A stretch of DNA of 64,000 bases from Pyrrhosoma nymphula (Eukaryota; Arthropoda; Insecta; Odonata; Coenagrionidae): the NCBI GenBank assembly GCA_963573305.1, contig OY754329.1, positions 45,776,417 to 45,840,416 of the forward strand. Direction: 5' to 3'. Of the stretch, positions 1-10,861 are shown in pieces (within the stretch, counting starts at the first letter, position 1; the number at the start of each line of letters is the position of its first letter). The notes beneath the pieces were generated by a model, which had not been told where the DNA came from, did no database searches, and saw only the letters and a program-made list of their open reading frames with translations. The position numbers and the translations under genes are program-made.

Positions 1-590
1 GTCTTTAATGAAAGAGTCAGTCAGGTCGCATATCTGGTGTTATTTATTGGAGTCTTTCGCCTGGTGTGTGTTAATCAAATGAAGAAGATACATGAATTGA
101 AAAGGGATGAACCAAATGCATAGTGAGATTTTCTGTAACCCCCATGTATTTCCCTCTTCTAATCCATTTTCCTGCTTCATTCCTTCAGTGAGCCTTCCTG
201 CAGTCTGCTTCTCTTGCTCCTTCTCCCTCCAGAGCCATCCATCCTCAAGTAATAACCCAGGAACCCAACCATAGAGGCAACACCTCTTCTGAGTCCCCGC
301 AGTGTGCACTTTTCCCACATTGAGGCATTCAACGAGGACTACATATTAAGGCACCACCTTTGACTTTTTAGTTATTTAACCTTCAAATTGCAATTTGGCA
401 TTTGTTAATAATATATTTTTGTCTTGAATTTTATATTTTTTTTACATGCAGTTTTATTTTAAAACATTGGAAGGGAGGCTTCTGTGGATTCACAGAGAGG
501 ACCCAGACAGCAAAGCAATTGCTGCAATCCCACTGGATTCCAACTAGCATCCTCCAGGGTGCAACTGGGAATCCAACTGGACCTGTCAAG
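1..590. other. Anonymous non-coding stretch
   Basis: I see no gene or recognisable element in the first 590 bases. The last 120 bases belong to a host repeat rich in ATTCCAACTGG/CAGCTGGAAT-like words that continues after the MITE at 894. The short open frames here have no family resemblance. Confidence 0.5.
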
Positions 591-893
591 CAGTGGTTTA
601 CGGATGGGGGGGTTAGGGTTTAAACCCCCCCAAAAAACATGTTTACCTGAATTCGTTTTCGTTTGTTTATCTGAATTCGTTTTCATTCGTTTACCTGAAC
701 GAGCGTTTAGAATTTTGCTTATTGGACTGAAAAATATAGTCAAATTGTTTTCACAAAAAGATAATGTTAATTTAATTATTGTTTTAGTGACTAGTAATCT
801 ACATATCATTTTATGATAATGTACATAAATATTAATGAAACCTCCCCAGAAGTCAAAACCCCCCTCCAGAAGTCAATCCTGCATACGCCACTG
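591..893. mobile_element. hAT-type MITE with 8-bp target duplication
   Basis: The 303-bp element begins CAGTGGTTTACGGATGGGGG and ends with the inverted CATACGCCACTG. It is flanked on both sides by CTGTCAAG (583-590 and 894-901), a perfect 8-bp target duplication. An 8-bp duplication and CAGTGG termini are the hAT signature. There is no transposase, so it is non-autonomous. Confidence 0.85.
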
Positions 894-901
894 CTGTCAA
901 G

Positions 902-1200
902 TGTGCGTGCTGGATTCAAGCCAGATTGCAGCTGTGCTTCTTACACAATTCCAGCTGTGCATTAGTTGGATTTCAGAGTGGAATCCTTTTTGAATGGAGC
1001 TGGATTTTAAGGAAACATGCCAAGCTTGCATGTCCAATTGATTGAAGCTACATATTCAAGCTGGAATTAAGCTATATTCAGGCTTGCCACGGCCAACAGA
1101 ATCGATGCCACATATTCAAGCTGTAATCAAGCAATATCCAAGTTTGCCACTTCCAGTTGAATTATTCCAGCCAAATTCAGGCTGTAATCTAGCTTTCTTG
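902..1200. repeat. Degenerate tandem repeat, unit about 60 bp
   Basis: The motif ACATATTCAAGCTG.AAT.AAGC recurs about every 60 bases, most clearly from 1,045 to 1,185. Each unit ends with a GGCTTGCCAC- or GTTTGCCAC-like block. Earlier bases carry more decayed units (AATTCCAGCTGTGCATTAGTTGGA). I do not recognise the family. Confidence 0.55.
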
Positions 1201-1403
1201 CTATCTGGGGAGTGAAGGATGGAGTGTCCTCGGAGTGGAACCAAAGGCACTCCGACTTCCCGCTCTAACTTAACCGCTCTAACTCCTCGAATATAATAGA
1301 GAGATATTCGCGGAGTGGAGCGAGACAAATGCCGCTTGAGGTGTGAGCTACCGGCAGACCACAGGTCGCTTAAGTGCTCTTCCAAGTTTTAAAGATGCTA
1401 CGA

Positions 1404-1527
1404 TTACAGTGGTAGCGAAAAACGGTGGCGCAGAAGACCATTTTCAGTGGAAGGGTCCGTTGCGTACAAACTAGTTCCGCATTGGGGGGGAAGGCAGTCT
1501 CCGCGTTGGACTACCAAGGGTCCCAAG
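1404..1527 (+). repeat. Long inverted repeat, left copy
   Basis: This stretch starts TTACAGTGGTAGCG and ends near TGGACTACCAAGGGTCCCAAG. It matches the reverse complement of 5,484-5,616 in ordered blocks: TTACAGTGGTAGCG, CGCAGAAGAC, TGGAAGG, TACAAA and AGTCTCCGCGTTGGACTA. Diverged spacers separate the blocks. I found no convincing target duplication outside the pair. Confidence 0.7.
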
Positions 1528-2163
1528 ATCGCAAACCTACACTGCCGGCTTCAAAATGCTCACTCTGTTATTCACATCAACTAAAATCTCTAAATGGCTC
1601 TTACGCCAATTTTTTAGATGGGATCCTTCGATGGGTTGCGAAAGCTATCAGTATATTTTGATGCAACCTTATTCGGATCGTAAACATAGTCGTGTAACGC
1701 ACCACTGCACTTTCCCGCCCTCGCCAGTTAAATGCATTTATGTCGGCTGCACTGCCTACCATGTTCTATCCTCTCCCCTCCACTCCTTTGCCGACCCCAT
1801 TTCACGCGCTCCTTTCCCTCCTTGACCCCACGCTTCGCGCTGCCGACTGCCACCAAGTTTTGCTTCCACTGTACGGACGCTAACGTAAATACCCGCAGCA
1901 TTAGACTCGTATCGTGTCTCTGTTCCGTTTTCGACTTCGCCAAACCACTACAACTGGGGTTGGGAGTCACAAAGACTGACTTGCGACTGACCGGAAATTC
2001 GGAATATTATTCACCCCTTTCTTCAACCATTACCTTCAGCATCTAGTCCATTCCATACCTTCCTCCATCAGTGATGCTTTACATTTCCTAGAACGCCTCC
2101 ATTCCACACCCCCTAACTATGGACCAAGGAGGTTAGAGAACGCTCACTATACTCCTTGCTATA

Positions 2164-3770
2164 GACACTGACATCATATTGGCTTCCAATGATGTTACCT
2201 TCCTCTGTATTTCCATCCCTCACTCTGAAGGCCTTTCTTACACCGTAATTTCCTTAATAGACGCCCTGCTCCACAAATCCCGAGTTGCTTTCTCTTTCAG
2301 GCATATTTCGCGTTTTCCTTGAATAATTTCCGTTCATATTCGTCGATTCATAATATTGAAGTCAAGGCTTATAAAATGGAACTGTTTTCGCGGCAGCGCG
2401 GTTCAAGAGGTGATGCAGTTCTTTAAAGTGTTTAATAATAGTTAAACGGACAAATTTAATGGTGTGCAAATTCATATGAGTACTTTTAAAGGCTTTAGGA
2501 ACACGTTGTATGCAGGAAATTTTTCCTATTTTTGTTATAATGAAGCACCAAACACATTCTTTTAGGAGCTTGAAAAATAGGCAGCTTTTTAGTTCTAAAC
2601 ATAATCAATAAATATCGAGCAAAATCAGTATTTATCAAAAGTGTTTATTATCAATTAGTGCAGAAAAAATAAGCTTCAATTTGATGTACAAGTAACAAAC
2701 ATCTTTTCCAGTTAAAAAGATAATACGCTTCAAACTCAGGTTACACAATTTTAAAACGGACAGTAGCAATGATTTCCAAATTCACCAATCCCACTTCATC
2801 CTTACCCACCATACCCTCTCCTTCAACGACCGCTTTCACCTCCAAACTAAGGGATGCGCCATGGGAAGTACATTATGTATCGGTCTTGAAACCTCTTCTC
2901 TGGCTTTAGATGCATTGACGACATTTTCCTTCTTTGTTCCCATGACGTCGGTTCCGTAAACTCCTTCAGTTCCTCCGTTAATGAATTCTACCGTGTCTCC
3001 TTCACGCTCCATAACTCCTCTTCTGCTGTAACCGTCCTTGATGTAAATACCTCTTTCCAACCACCAATGCAGCACCTCTGTCCACATTAAACCCGCCAAG
3101 AAACAACAATACCTCCATTACAATCAATGCCACCCCTCCCACACTCAAAGGTCTCTCCCCAACTCTCTCTCCGTACGAGGCCACCGCTGCTGCAATGACC
3201 CAGACTCCATTGATTACCAATTCCTGCACCTATCCGTCCTCCGACGAGGTTATCCAAAGGCCCTCCTCAGACAAAAAAATGCTAAAAACTTCCTATTCCC
3301 CTAAACCACCTCCGAGTAAAAACCACTATAACCTTTCCTTGCGCACTACTGACTTCTCAGGTGCTTAGTCCCTAATGGAACTCTCAGGATACTTTTTCTA
3401 CTCCTCTCGGACAACCTAATAATCTCTAACGTCTTCCCTAAATGTTCTGCCTTCACATTTAGACCCCCTCCAAAACTCTCTTGCATCCCGAAAACTACCA
3501 AATCGTTTTCCAAATTTATTACCCACACCAATGCCCCACCCACCCTTAACTAGATGCAAATTATGCCCCATCCTTATCACCCAACCTTTCCCACAAAAAT
3601 TCCTCTTCTTTTATCCTCCATTCGTCCCTTATTCCTCCTGCACCACTAATGACATAGTCAATGTGCACCTGTGTAACTCATGGCCTGCTTCCTATATCGG
3701 CCTCACCGCGAGTCTCCTCAGGATCCCCACGAGCGGCCATCAAACCTCCTGTAACACTTATTTCTAAAGT
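2164..3770 (+). mobile_element. Penelope-like retroelement remnant (RT plus GIY-YIG)
   Basis: Three plus-strand blocks look like a Penelope-like element in the right order. At about 2,164-2,240 a reverse transcriptase block reads ASNDVTFLCISIPHSEGL, close to the family motif TxDVTSLYTNIPHxEGL. At about 3,090-3,270 come words like HPSHTQRSLPNSLSVRG and LRRGYPKALLRQ, typical of the RT C-terminal side. At 3,531-3,767 is a GIY-YIG nuclease-like block with CKLCPI, SCTTNDIV, SYIGLT and GHQTSC. The frame is broken and about 500 bases between 2.3 and 2.8 kb are unrelated AT-rich sequence, so the copy is dead. It sits inside the 1,404/5,616 inverted repeat pair. Confidence 0.62.
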
Positions 3771-4664
3771 GCCTCCCCCCCTGTCCTCACTCATGCCTCC
3801 TACTACAACCTTTAGTCCGACAGATGTTTTAACATGGGCGCCCCTACTTCTCTCCCACCTTCTGTCTCCCATTTAGAAATCAGGACCTTTGAGCAAGCAT
3901 GAATATGGCTCTTTCAAGCGTTCGATTCCTGGGGTCAGAACAGGCCCTCATAATTCGAGTAAGTTCTTTCCCTTTTCTCCCCACTTCACACATCTCTCTC
4001 TCGCTCACCCCTACTGCTTCTTCCAGAATTCCAACACTCTTTCCTCCTCTGCGGGGCTTGACCAGCTTTATCCCCTCTACCACTCTCTTCAACATGCCCT
4101 TGCCTCTTAATCTAGCCTCCATTTCTTTTCCTCTCATACTATATCCAGCACTTCATCGTCCATTTCCTTCGCCACTCATCTCGCTACTCAATTTTTCTCC
4201 AAATCCTCTTCTCAAACTTATCCTGTCTACGCGCGTCCTCTTACCGAAACAACCAAATTTCCCACCGATTCAGTGCCATTCTCCACAACATAGTTTTCAC
4301 TAGTTTTTCTTAACGTATATATATTTAGGGCTGGTCCTCACCAATTCTCCCATCGCCGCAATGCGTCCTTACCTAGTGCAATTCGATATCTGATATTCCT
4401 ACAAATAACTCATCGCTCTCCTAAATACCCTCTGGGTGAGTAAATTTTCCAGTATGTATCTCTAGCTTGTGGCATTTCATCTTTGTACTCAGCCCCATAT
4501 TCTTGCTTCAAGAATATCTCGTTACCTTCTTCAAATGGTTGATTTTCAACCTATACCCTCACTCTGTACCTCTAATTCACTCATAATTCACAGCAATCCC
4601 TTGTCTCACTGGCTGTTTTTTTTTTCAAGTAAAATTTCAGATGCTGGCCCATTAGCACCGAAAA
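3771..4664. other. Pyrimidine-rich non-coding stretch
   Basis: The plus strand is strongly C/T-rich up to about 4,300. Open frames on both strands are compositional and show no domain I recognise. This may be the 3' part of the Penelope-like copy. The last 350 bases are featureless. Confidence 0.35.
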
Positions 4665-4670
4665 GCAGTG

Positions 4671-4745
4671 ACGTAGCTAGGGGGGACAGGAAGGGGTGGT
4701 CCGTCCCGGGAAGCACTTATTTGGGGCAGCATTTTTGGCATAAAT
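4671..4745 (+). mobile_element. Solo hAT-like terminus
   Basis: CAGTGACGTAGCTAGGGGGG is a common animal hAT terminus, followed by the G-rich and CCCGGG-containing subterminal region seen in such elements. I could not find an inverted partner or a target duplication, so its right end is unknown. Confidence 0.4.
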
Positions 4746-5483
4746 AGTTTTTTTGAGTAATTTATTTTCAGTGATAAGACTAAAACTATCCAGAAAGTTA
4801 ACCATTACCATTAATTACAAATAACCATAATATCTATAAAATAAATAATTAACTATAAAACAAACATAAAACTAACGAAATAGATTTTGATAATATATTA
4901 AGTGTGATGTTATAGAAAAGCGAGAAAAATAAATTTTAACTTTTGTCTTTAAATTTAGAAATAGAAGAAATAAAATTATGTTTTCTTTTGCTTTTTGCGA
5001 ATTGTGTCTTGATAGGTTTGACGCGTATTATGTGTTCCGCAAAGGAGATGCGACAATGAACTGCAGACTGGGTGGCTCAAACAGCTATGTCACTGCCAAA
5101 AAGGTTAGAGGATATAAAAAGGAACGCATCTAATCGGAAATGGCACCTTATTCGCCATCGATCAGTACCACTATGAACGTGGCGGGACGTATGAGACGGT
5201 TTCGGGAATGTCGGATTGTCAACGCGACGCAAGCCGTTACCATTACGGCCCTAATATTTATTGCCCGCTAACGCAGGCGCATTCACGAAAAGGCTACGGC
5301 CATGTACGTCTCACGACAATGTTCACGATCCAAAGAGATCTGGATCAAAATTCACTGATGGTGTTAGCAGCTCATAGAAGTAGTCCATCAAAAAATTTTA
5401 ATTTTGAGCGACAGAGAGTACTCATCAAAGATGATGTGAATAACAGATATGGACATTTTGATGTTGGCAACAACATGTTGCGA

Positions 5484-5616
5484 CTTAGGGAACCCCGATA
5501 GTCCAACGCGGAGACTATCTTACTCATTCATGCTGAGGTAATTTGTAGGCAATACCTACATCCTTCCACCAAACAGTCTTCTGCGCAACTGCCATCATGT
5601 TCCGCTACCACTGTAA
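5484..5616 (-). repeat. Long inverted repeat, right copy
   Basis: Reverse complement partner of 1,404-1,527. It ends GCTACCACTGTAA on the plus strand. The shared core AGTCTCCGCGTTGGACTA is best conserved. The pair encloses about 4.2 kb including the Penelope-like blocks, so it may be an inverted pseudo-LTR pair or the ends of an unrelated DNA transposon. Confidence 0.7.
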
Positions 5617-8602
5617 AATCACACTACTGACAAATATTCACACATAAATATGATTCACAGGGAATATCCATGCAGAAATTATTCACTCATCACCTCAGGT
5701 GTGCAACAATTGTACATTTCTCATTTCGAAAGTGAAATGCACGTATACACTCTTGGGCATGTTTACATTTCTGTCGAGTACCAGATAATCGGTATGTTCT
5801 CTCGCCTCATGCGTTTCCGCTGCTTCTTGTCGAGCTGGCTGATTTCAAGGCGAATGGAAGAGTAATTATAACCTCCCTCTCACTCTACGCCTGTACCTTC
5901 GACCGATCCTAAATCTGGACGCACACGTAATGGCTTCCAGTTTGAGATTTTTTTCAATTCTTTCCTCTTCTCTGTTTGTGGGACTCTTTTTGTCATACCG
6001 ATGGAAGAGATGCGTCGAGAAACGCGATAATTTGACTCAATTTGTTCGTGTGCTTATCCCGATGAGATGATTTGGTCATCGGGGGTGTGAGAGATTATAA
6101 ATTTGCAATTCAAACGAATAGGCTAAAAATGGATGAGCCCCATTTTTAATAATTTATTTTTTTCAATGTATTGCGTCAAAACCTAGTGTGCTTATAGTGT
6201 CTTTCCCAATTAATAAGCTAGAGAACTTTGATGACGTCAGATACATTTAAACCAACACACAGCAAAAACTTGACCGGTAAATTCCTTAAAACTTTGTCAA
6301 CCCAGTCGAATTCAGGATTTTAAAAACAGCCATGATGAACGGCTAAAAGTGCGTTGAAAATTCCCCCGACAGTTGGTTCCCATACATCCTCCAAAACTTT
6401 TACCTTTGGAAATTTTGGAGTCTTTGGTAGCGTAGAGGTCTGCTCTTTGGCCTGGAAAGCTGAAGATTCTTTGTTCGATTCCCGGTCCAAGAAACCCTAT
6501 TTATTTCCCTCTGGAGATTTTCAACGAATCCTGTCTCAGTTCATCACACACACTACATCGATTCGATTACATTGCGCTGTGGTGACAAGGGGATTGAGGA
6601 GAAAAGCGGAAAAGAATGGACTACCGTTCATGAAACTAAATAAATACTGGGAGGAGTCTTATTTCACAAAATAAATGTATTAGGTATAGGTTTATCCAAT
6701 ACCTTTGACAATTATTCAAATAGAACACAATACCCACAAATATTTGAGAATAATACTTTTTTTCATTTATATTAATAATTTCTTATTTTTAGATCGTTTG
6801 CGTGCAAAAGATTTTTTTTTAATGTGGAGATTATTTTGTGGCTTCTAGCGTTATCCAATACCATCCTAGGGAGCTGGAACAATAAACCCGCGAACCAGGG
6901 TCTTCCAAATGGCAGTGTTCGTTAGGATAACTGAAAATCTCAGGAATTGAAATGGTAATTTGCATCTGTGGCTGCCATCACGACGGCTGTTTCGAGCAAA
7001 CCGTAGTGTGACAAAATTATTTAATCCATCCGCAAAAACATCCTCTCAAGGAATACGTGAACGCATAGGAAAACCAATTAACTGTTTGGCATTAGGAGGG
7101 ATATCACAAGATGGGCATCAATTTCCACCTTCACGAGATCGCAAAGAATACCCAGGGACCTGTGCGGGGCTGAGAAACACATTGATTCACTTCCCTTCTT
7201 ATTCTTCTTTCTGCAAGTATTGGTCTGTATGATAACGTTCTTCCAAGAAATTTTAAGGATGTTACTTATAGGTTCTATACTTCGTTTTAATTATTGTCGA
7301 TCTGACTGGTTTATCGTCTTTCGATGCGAAAATAAATACTTAGGTATTTTCGGTCGAGCTCTTAAAGTTGTATTATTGTATCGTCTCGAGAAGTTCAAAT
7401 GCGGCTTTCTGTAGTGCATTTTGTCCTTGGAAATTAAAATTTGGTCGTCTGCGAAGAGTAGCATTATTAATAGTACAAATTTATTATTAGTACAAAGTCA
7501 CTTTCCTGAATTATAAAGGACTCATACAAAAACTATTTTTTCAATTTCGGTCTCAGATTAAAAAAATTATAATCATAGCATTTCATCGTCCCTCAACACC
7601 CTTTATATTTTTGTTAACCAGTATGAAGATTTAAAAAAAATAACTTTAAGCTCACAATGTTATTTTCTGAGAATATTTTTTCTCAATTCAATGCTATTTT
7701 AACACGCAGTCTAATGGTACGTTATAAATACCTATTTTATTGTAATTTGATTACATATAGGTACACAGATTTTCTTCTAAACGCGAAAAAAATAAATTTC
7801 TTATTATTATAATTTTTGCTAACAAGTATCAAGGTGCCACGCCGAGTTCAATATTTGAAACAAACATATTTCAATATAATTTCGTTAGAATTTCGGATAC
7901 CACGCCGAAAACTCTAGTTATAACAAGCTTTAACGAAGGAAAAAAGTTAAAATATAATTCTTGTAACATTTACATTACTGCCTGTACGGTAGGTTCCAAC
8001 GCATAAACAGATGCACTAAAATGAAATATGGTCCTAGATTTTTTTTCGACTTAATTAAAAATTATTAAAATGTGCACTCAATGACCCAGGACTACCGCTC
8101 ATACCTTCCTAATCACTCGCAGCAAATTCTGGAAACCTAGGTTCTGATCCCAGTGTAGACGAATAGTTATTTTATTTGAGAAAATCGCGGCGGGTGACTC
8201 TCGCTATAGTTTCCGCCGCGGATGGTCCCGCAATAATTTGAATTGATGTTTACGAGTTACGCAAAGAGCAATGTCAGCGGTGTTTCCGGCAATTTGCTCG
8301 TAAAGCTCTTTTTAAACAGCGATCATCTCGCATCCACTCATCGTCAAGAAATAATTTTTGCTCTAAGGCAATAAAATACTTTTCCTTTCACTTTACGAAG
8401 GGAGATGCTCGTCGTTATCAGGTGTGACCCGCGTTCGAACCCAAAGTAAATGTTATGCCGATTGCCAATTCGACGCCGTGCTGACTTTCTTCGGAGTAGT
8501 TATCTCTTTTGTCCTTGAAGTCACCAGGGGAAGTCATACCATTCATTTAAAGAGGGGCTATTCGAGGCATGAGCATAAAGATTGATATTTCACTTTTCGC
8601 AG
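5617..8602. other. Anonymous AT-rich stretch
   Basis: Apart from the tRNA-like block near 6.43 kb I see no gene or named element here. Open frames at 6,354-6,674 and 6,960-7,232 have no recognisable domain and no supporting splice or promoter signals. Several short B-box-like words (near 8,135 and 8,434) hint at more decayed SINE-like sequence. Confidence 0.4.
6422..6500 (+). repeat. tRNA-like block, possible SINE head
   Basis: GGTAGCGTAGAGGTCTGC resembles a pol III A box and TTCGATTCCCGGTCC a B box, about 45 bases apart. Weak acceptor-like ends (CTTTGG and CCAAG) surround them. The anticodon arm is poor, so a SINE head is likelier than a functional tRNA. Confidence 0.35.
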
Positions 8603-8677
8603 GAACACCATACGGATCACCACGACGGAATCAGAGCACCATCCACAGTGAAGCGATTCGGGTGGTCCAGGAGGCAT
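8603..8677 (+). other. Orphan exon-like block, 75 nt
   Basis: A strong acceptor (CACTTTTCGCAG) is followed by 75 bases and a near-consensus donor (CAT/GTAAGT). In the frame that enters and leaves in phase 1 it is fully open and reads TPYGSPRRNQSTIHSEAIRV then VQEA. I do not recognise the protein and see no partner exon nearby. It could be an internal exon of a plus-strand gene with large introns, or chance. Confidence 0.35.
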
Positions 8678-8751
8678 GTAAGTGAATGTTTTTTTTTAAT
8701 TTTCGCGAAAACATTTCCAACATAGAACAAGACGGGAGAAATGGCGTAGGT

Positions 8752-8793
8752 CTTAGTTGTTAGGTACATCTATACATGTACCTAACAACTAAG
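8752..8793. repeat. Perfect 18-bp inverted repeat
   Basis: CTTAGTTGTTAGGTACAT, a 6-base loop (CTATAC), then the exact reverse complement. All 18 pairs match. There is no T-run after it on either strand and no adjacent gene. Confidence 0.9.
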
Positions 8794-10861
8794 TCATTCA
8801 ATGGTAATTGTCTTTAGCTTTCTAGGTTTTATATTTGAGCTTCAAGGGGAGTGGGTCGGCAGCCCCCTCCCCCTCGCTTGCCCCATGCTTTTTAACAATT
8901 CTTAACAAACGCATAAAAGCATGAACCATTGCGGACAGATTTTAGTTTTATTTTTTGTAAATGACTATTTACATTAGTGTGATAGCATGAACTTCATCAC
9001 ACCAGGTGACACTTCATGATGTTCTATGATTTCCGTTATTCTCCACTGCCGTAGGTGACTCAAAGTTTGCGGTGCCTGAAAATAGGATTGCTTACTATGC
9101 TAGATTGTTATACTTTATTGGTAGAATTTCACTAATGTGATGTAACTCAACTCCTTAGATAGTCAATCAGTGGTCACCATTTCCTGTAGTAAATCTCTTT
9201 GGCATTCGTTAGTCGTGGAATGTGTCACAATTTCTTATCCATTAATTGGCCCTGCATTAATCTAAATCTACCTCTACGAAGTACTGTGCTAGCCACCACT
9301 AGGGTGTGTGTTACGGGGTGATTCCACACCAGGCATGCAGCACTCCTCCCAGTTCAAATTAGAACCTTCATATCATCAAAATCATTTGTGGGTTTAATGA
9401 GAAAAATTAACCAGAGAATCTATGCCATTGGTTATGGACAGTCCAACCCGCAGTAGCGCACCTGCATCGATGCGGAGGTAAGTTCATTTCCTTCTATTAG
9501 TCTTTATTATACATGTGTATTTCCCCTTCATACTGTCTGGAATTCTCATTTTTCTCCCGTTTCATTCATCTAGATATCAAAAGGTCAGCCAATTATGGCC
9601 AAACAGCGCCCACATCACGTTAAAGAATCCGCGTTTCGTTAATGTATTTTTTTCGTGGACTTCTGCTCCATTCCTGATTTATATGAGTATGTATTTATAT
9701 TCCTGTACATTTTCCGTTGCATAGGGCGTAAAATTGCGGATCCCTTTGATATCCTACGATAATGGGGTCCACAGTTCAAATGGGGTTTAGAAATGGTGAT
9801 CCAAGACTCGTGAAAACATTTTGCGGAAGAACTTTCGATTTTTACGCAACTCTAAGATGTAAAATTTCATCATACGCATGGACTATTAGTATTAGTGTAG
9901 CGAAACTTGGTGGCACTATCTTGTGAATACAAGAGAAGTGGGATGTAGCGACCGAGGGTGCATCCAGAGGTCCCTCCGGAAGTCCTTCAATACCTTTGTC
10001 CTCTCATCTTCGACTTTTTCATCCTTGCTGACCACCGATGAGTGCCACCAAGTTCTGCTATATCTATAAGCGTCAGCAGTTTGTGGCTTCTGATCATGCA
10101 TATCATCGGCATATATCGAATCATACATATTCTCGGAAAAACATCATCTCAAATAAGCCCTTGGTGAGGTGAACATGAAATAATATTGTTAAACAATTTC
10201 GTCTTCGACCATTCAAACTCCTCTTCGTCGGGACTAACACTCGTTATCAATTGACTTAGCTGATAGCGCGATTTGATTGAGATCCTCTTTATCGCTATGT
10301 AAAGCGTTGAACGACGGAAGAAAACTTTCAAACCCAATATATATTACCTTTCCAATATTGACGATCATAGGTGAGCCAATGTTTGTAAATGGACTCCAAG
10401 CACCAAGAGGTGATATGCCGAGTCTTAAAGAGAGAATTAATGGTCGTTTTAACTTTTTACCCTTTGGATGCGAGAAACCTATAGTGGAAGAGGAACTTGG
10501 TGGCAGTCGCCTCCGCGATGCTTGGCTTCTGAGGAGCGGAGGGGAGAGGACAACATGTGGCAGGAAACACTGCCATAACATAACCGCTTTTAATTTGGAT
10601 GGGGGAAGTGCCAGCAGGGCGTTTCACAGCACTGTTTACGATCAACACAAAACCGGATAAAAATACTCTGATATTGTTCGCAACTCATAGAAGGAGCCTA
10701 TCCAAACAATTAAATGAAGAGCCATTGAGAGAAATTAGATGCAAATGAAAGATTAATGCCATCATGATTGATCACTTTGAAGTTGTTGCAAACGGTCGGG
10801 GTTCACACAATTAAATATTTGTGTGGAATATACAAAGTTTATTTTTTTCATTATGAACTCG
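8794..10861. other. Anonymous stretch
   Basis: I see no supportable gene. Open frames at 10,277-10,660 (plus) and 10,234-10,581 (minus) overlap each other and have no domain. A block around 9,290-9,350 (CTAGCCACCACTAGGGTGTG) resembles repeat tails in other genomes but I cannot name it. Confidence 0.4.

Noticed and set aside
3880..4137. Basic minus-strand frames between 2.8 and 4.1 kb
   Set aside because: They are antisense to the C/T-rich plus strand that carries Penelope-like motifs. No domain is visible.
5113..5166. TATAAAAA followed by TCAGT as a pol II core promoter
   Set aside because: Spacing is about 49 bases, too long for TATA to initiator, and no gene follows.
6422..6500. A functional tRNA gene
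   Set aside because: A and B boxes are present but the acceptor and anticodon stems do not pair well, so I list it only as a SINE-like block.
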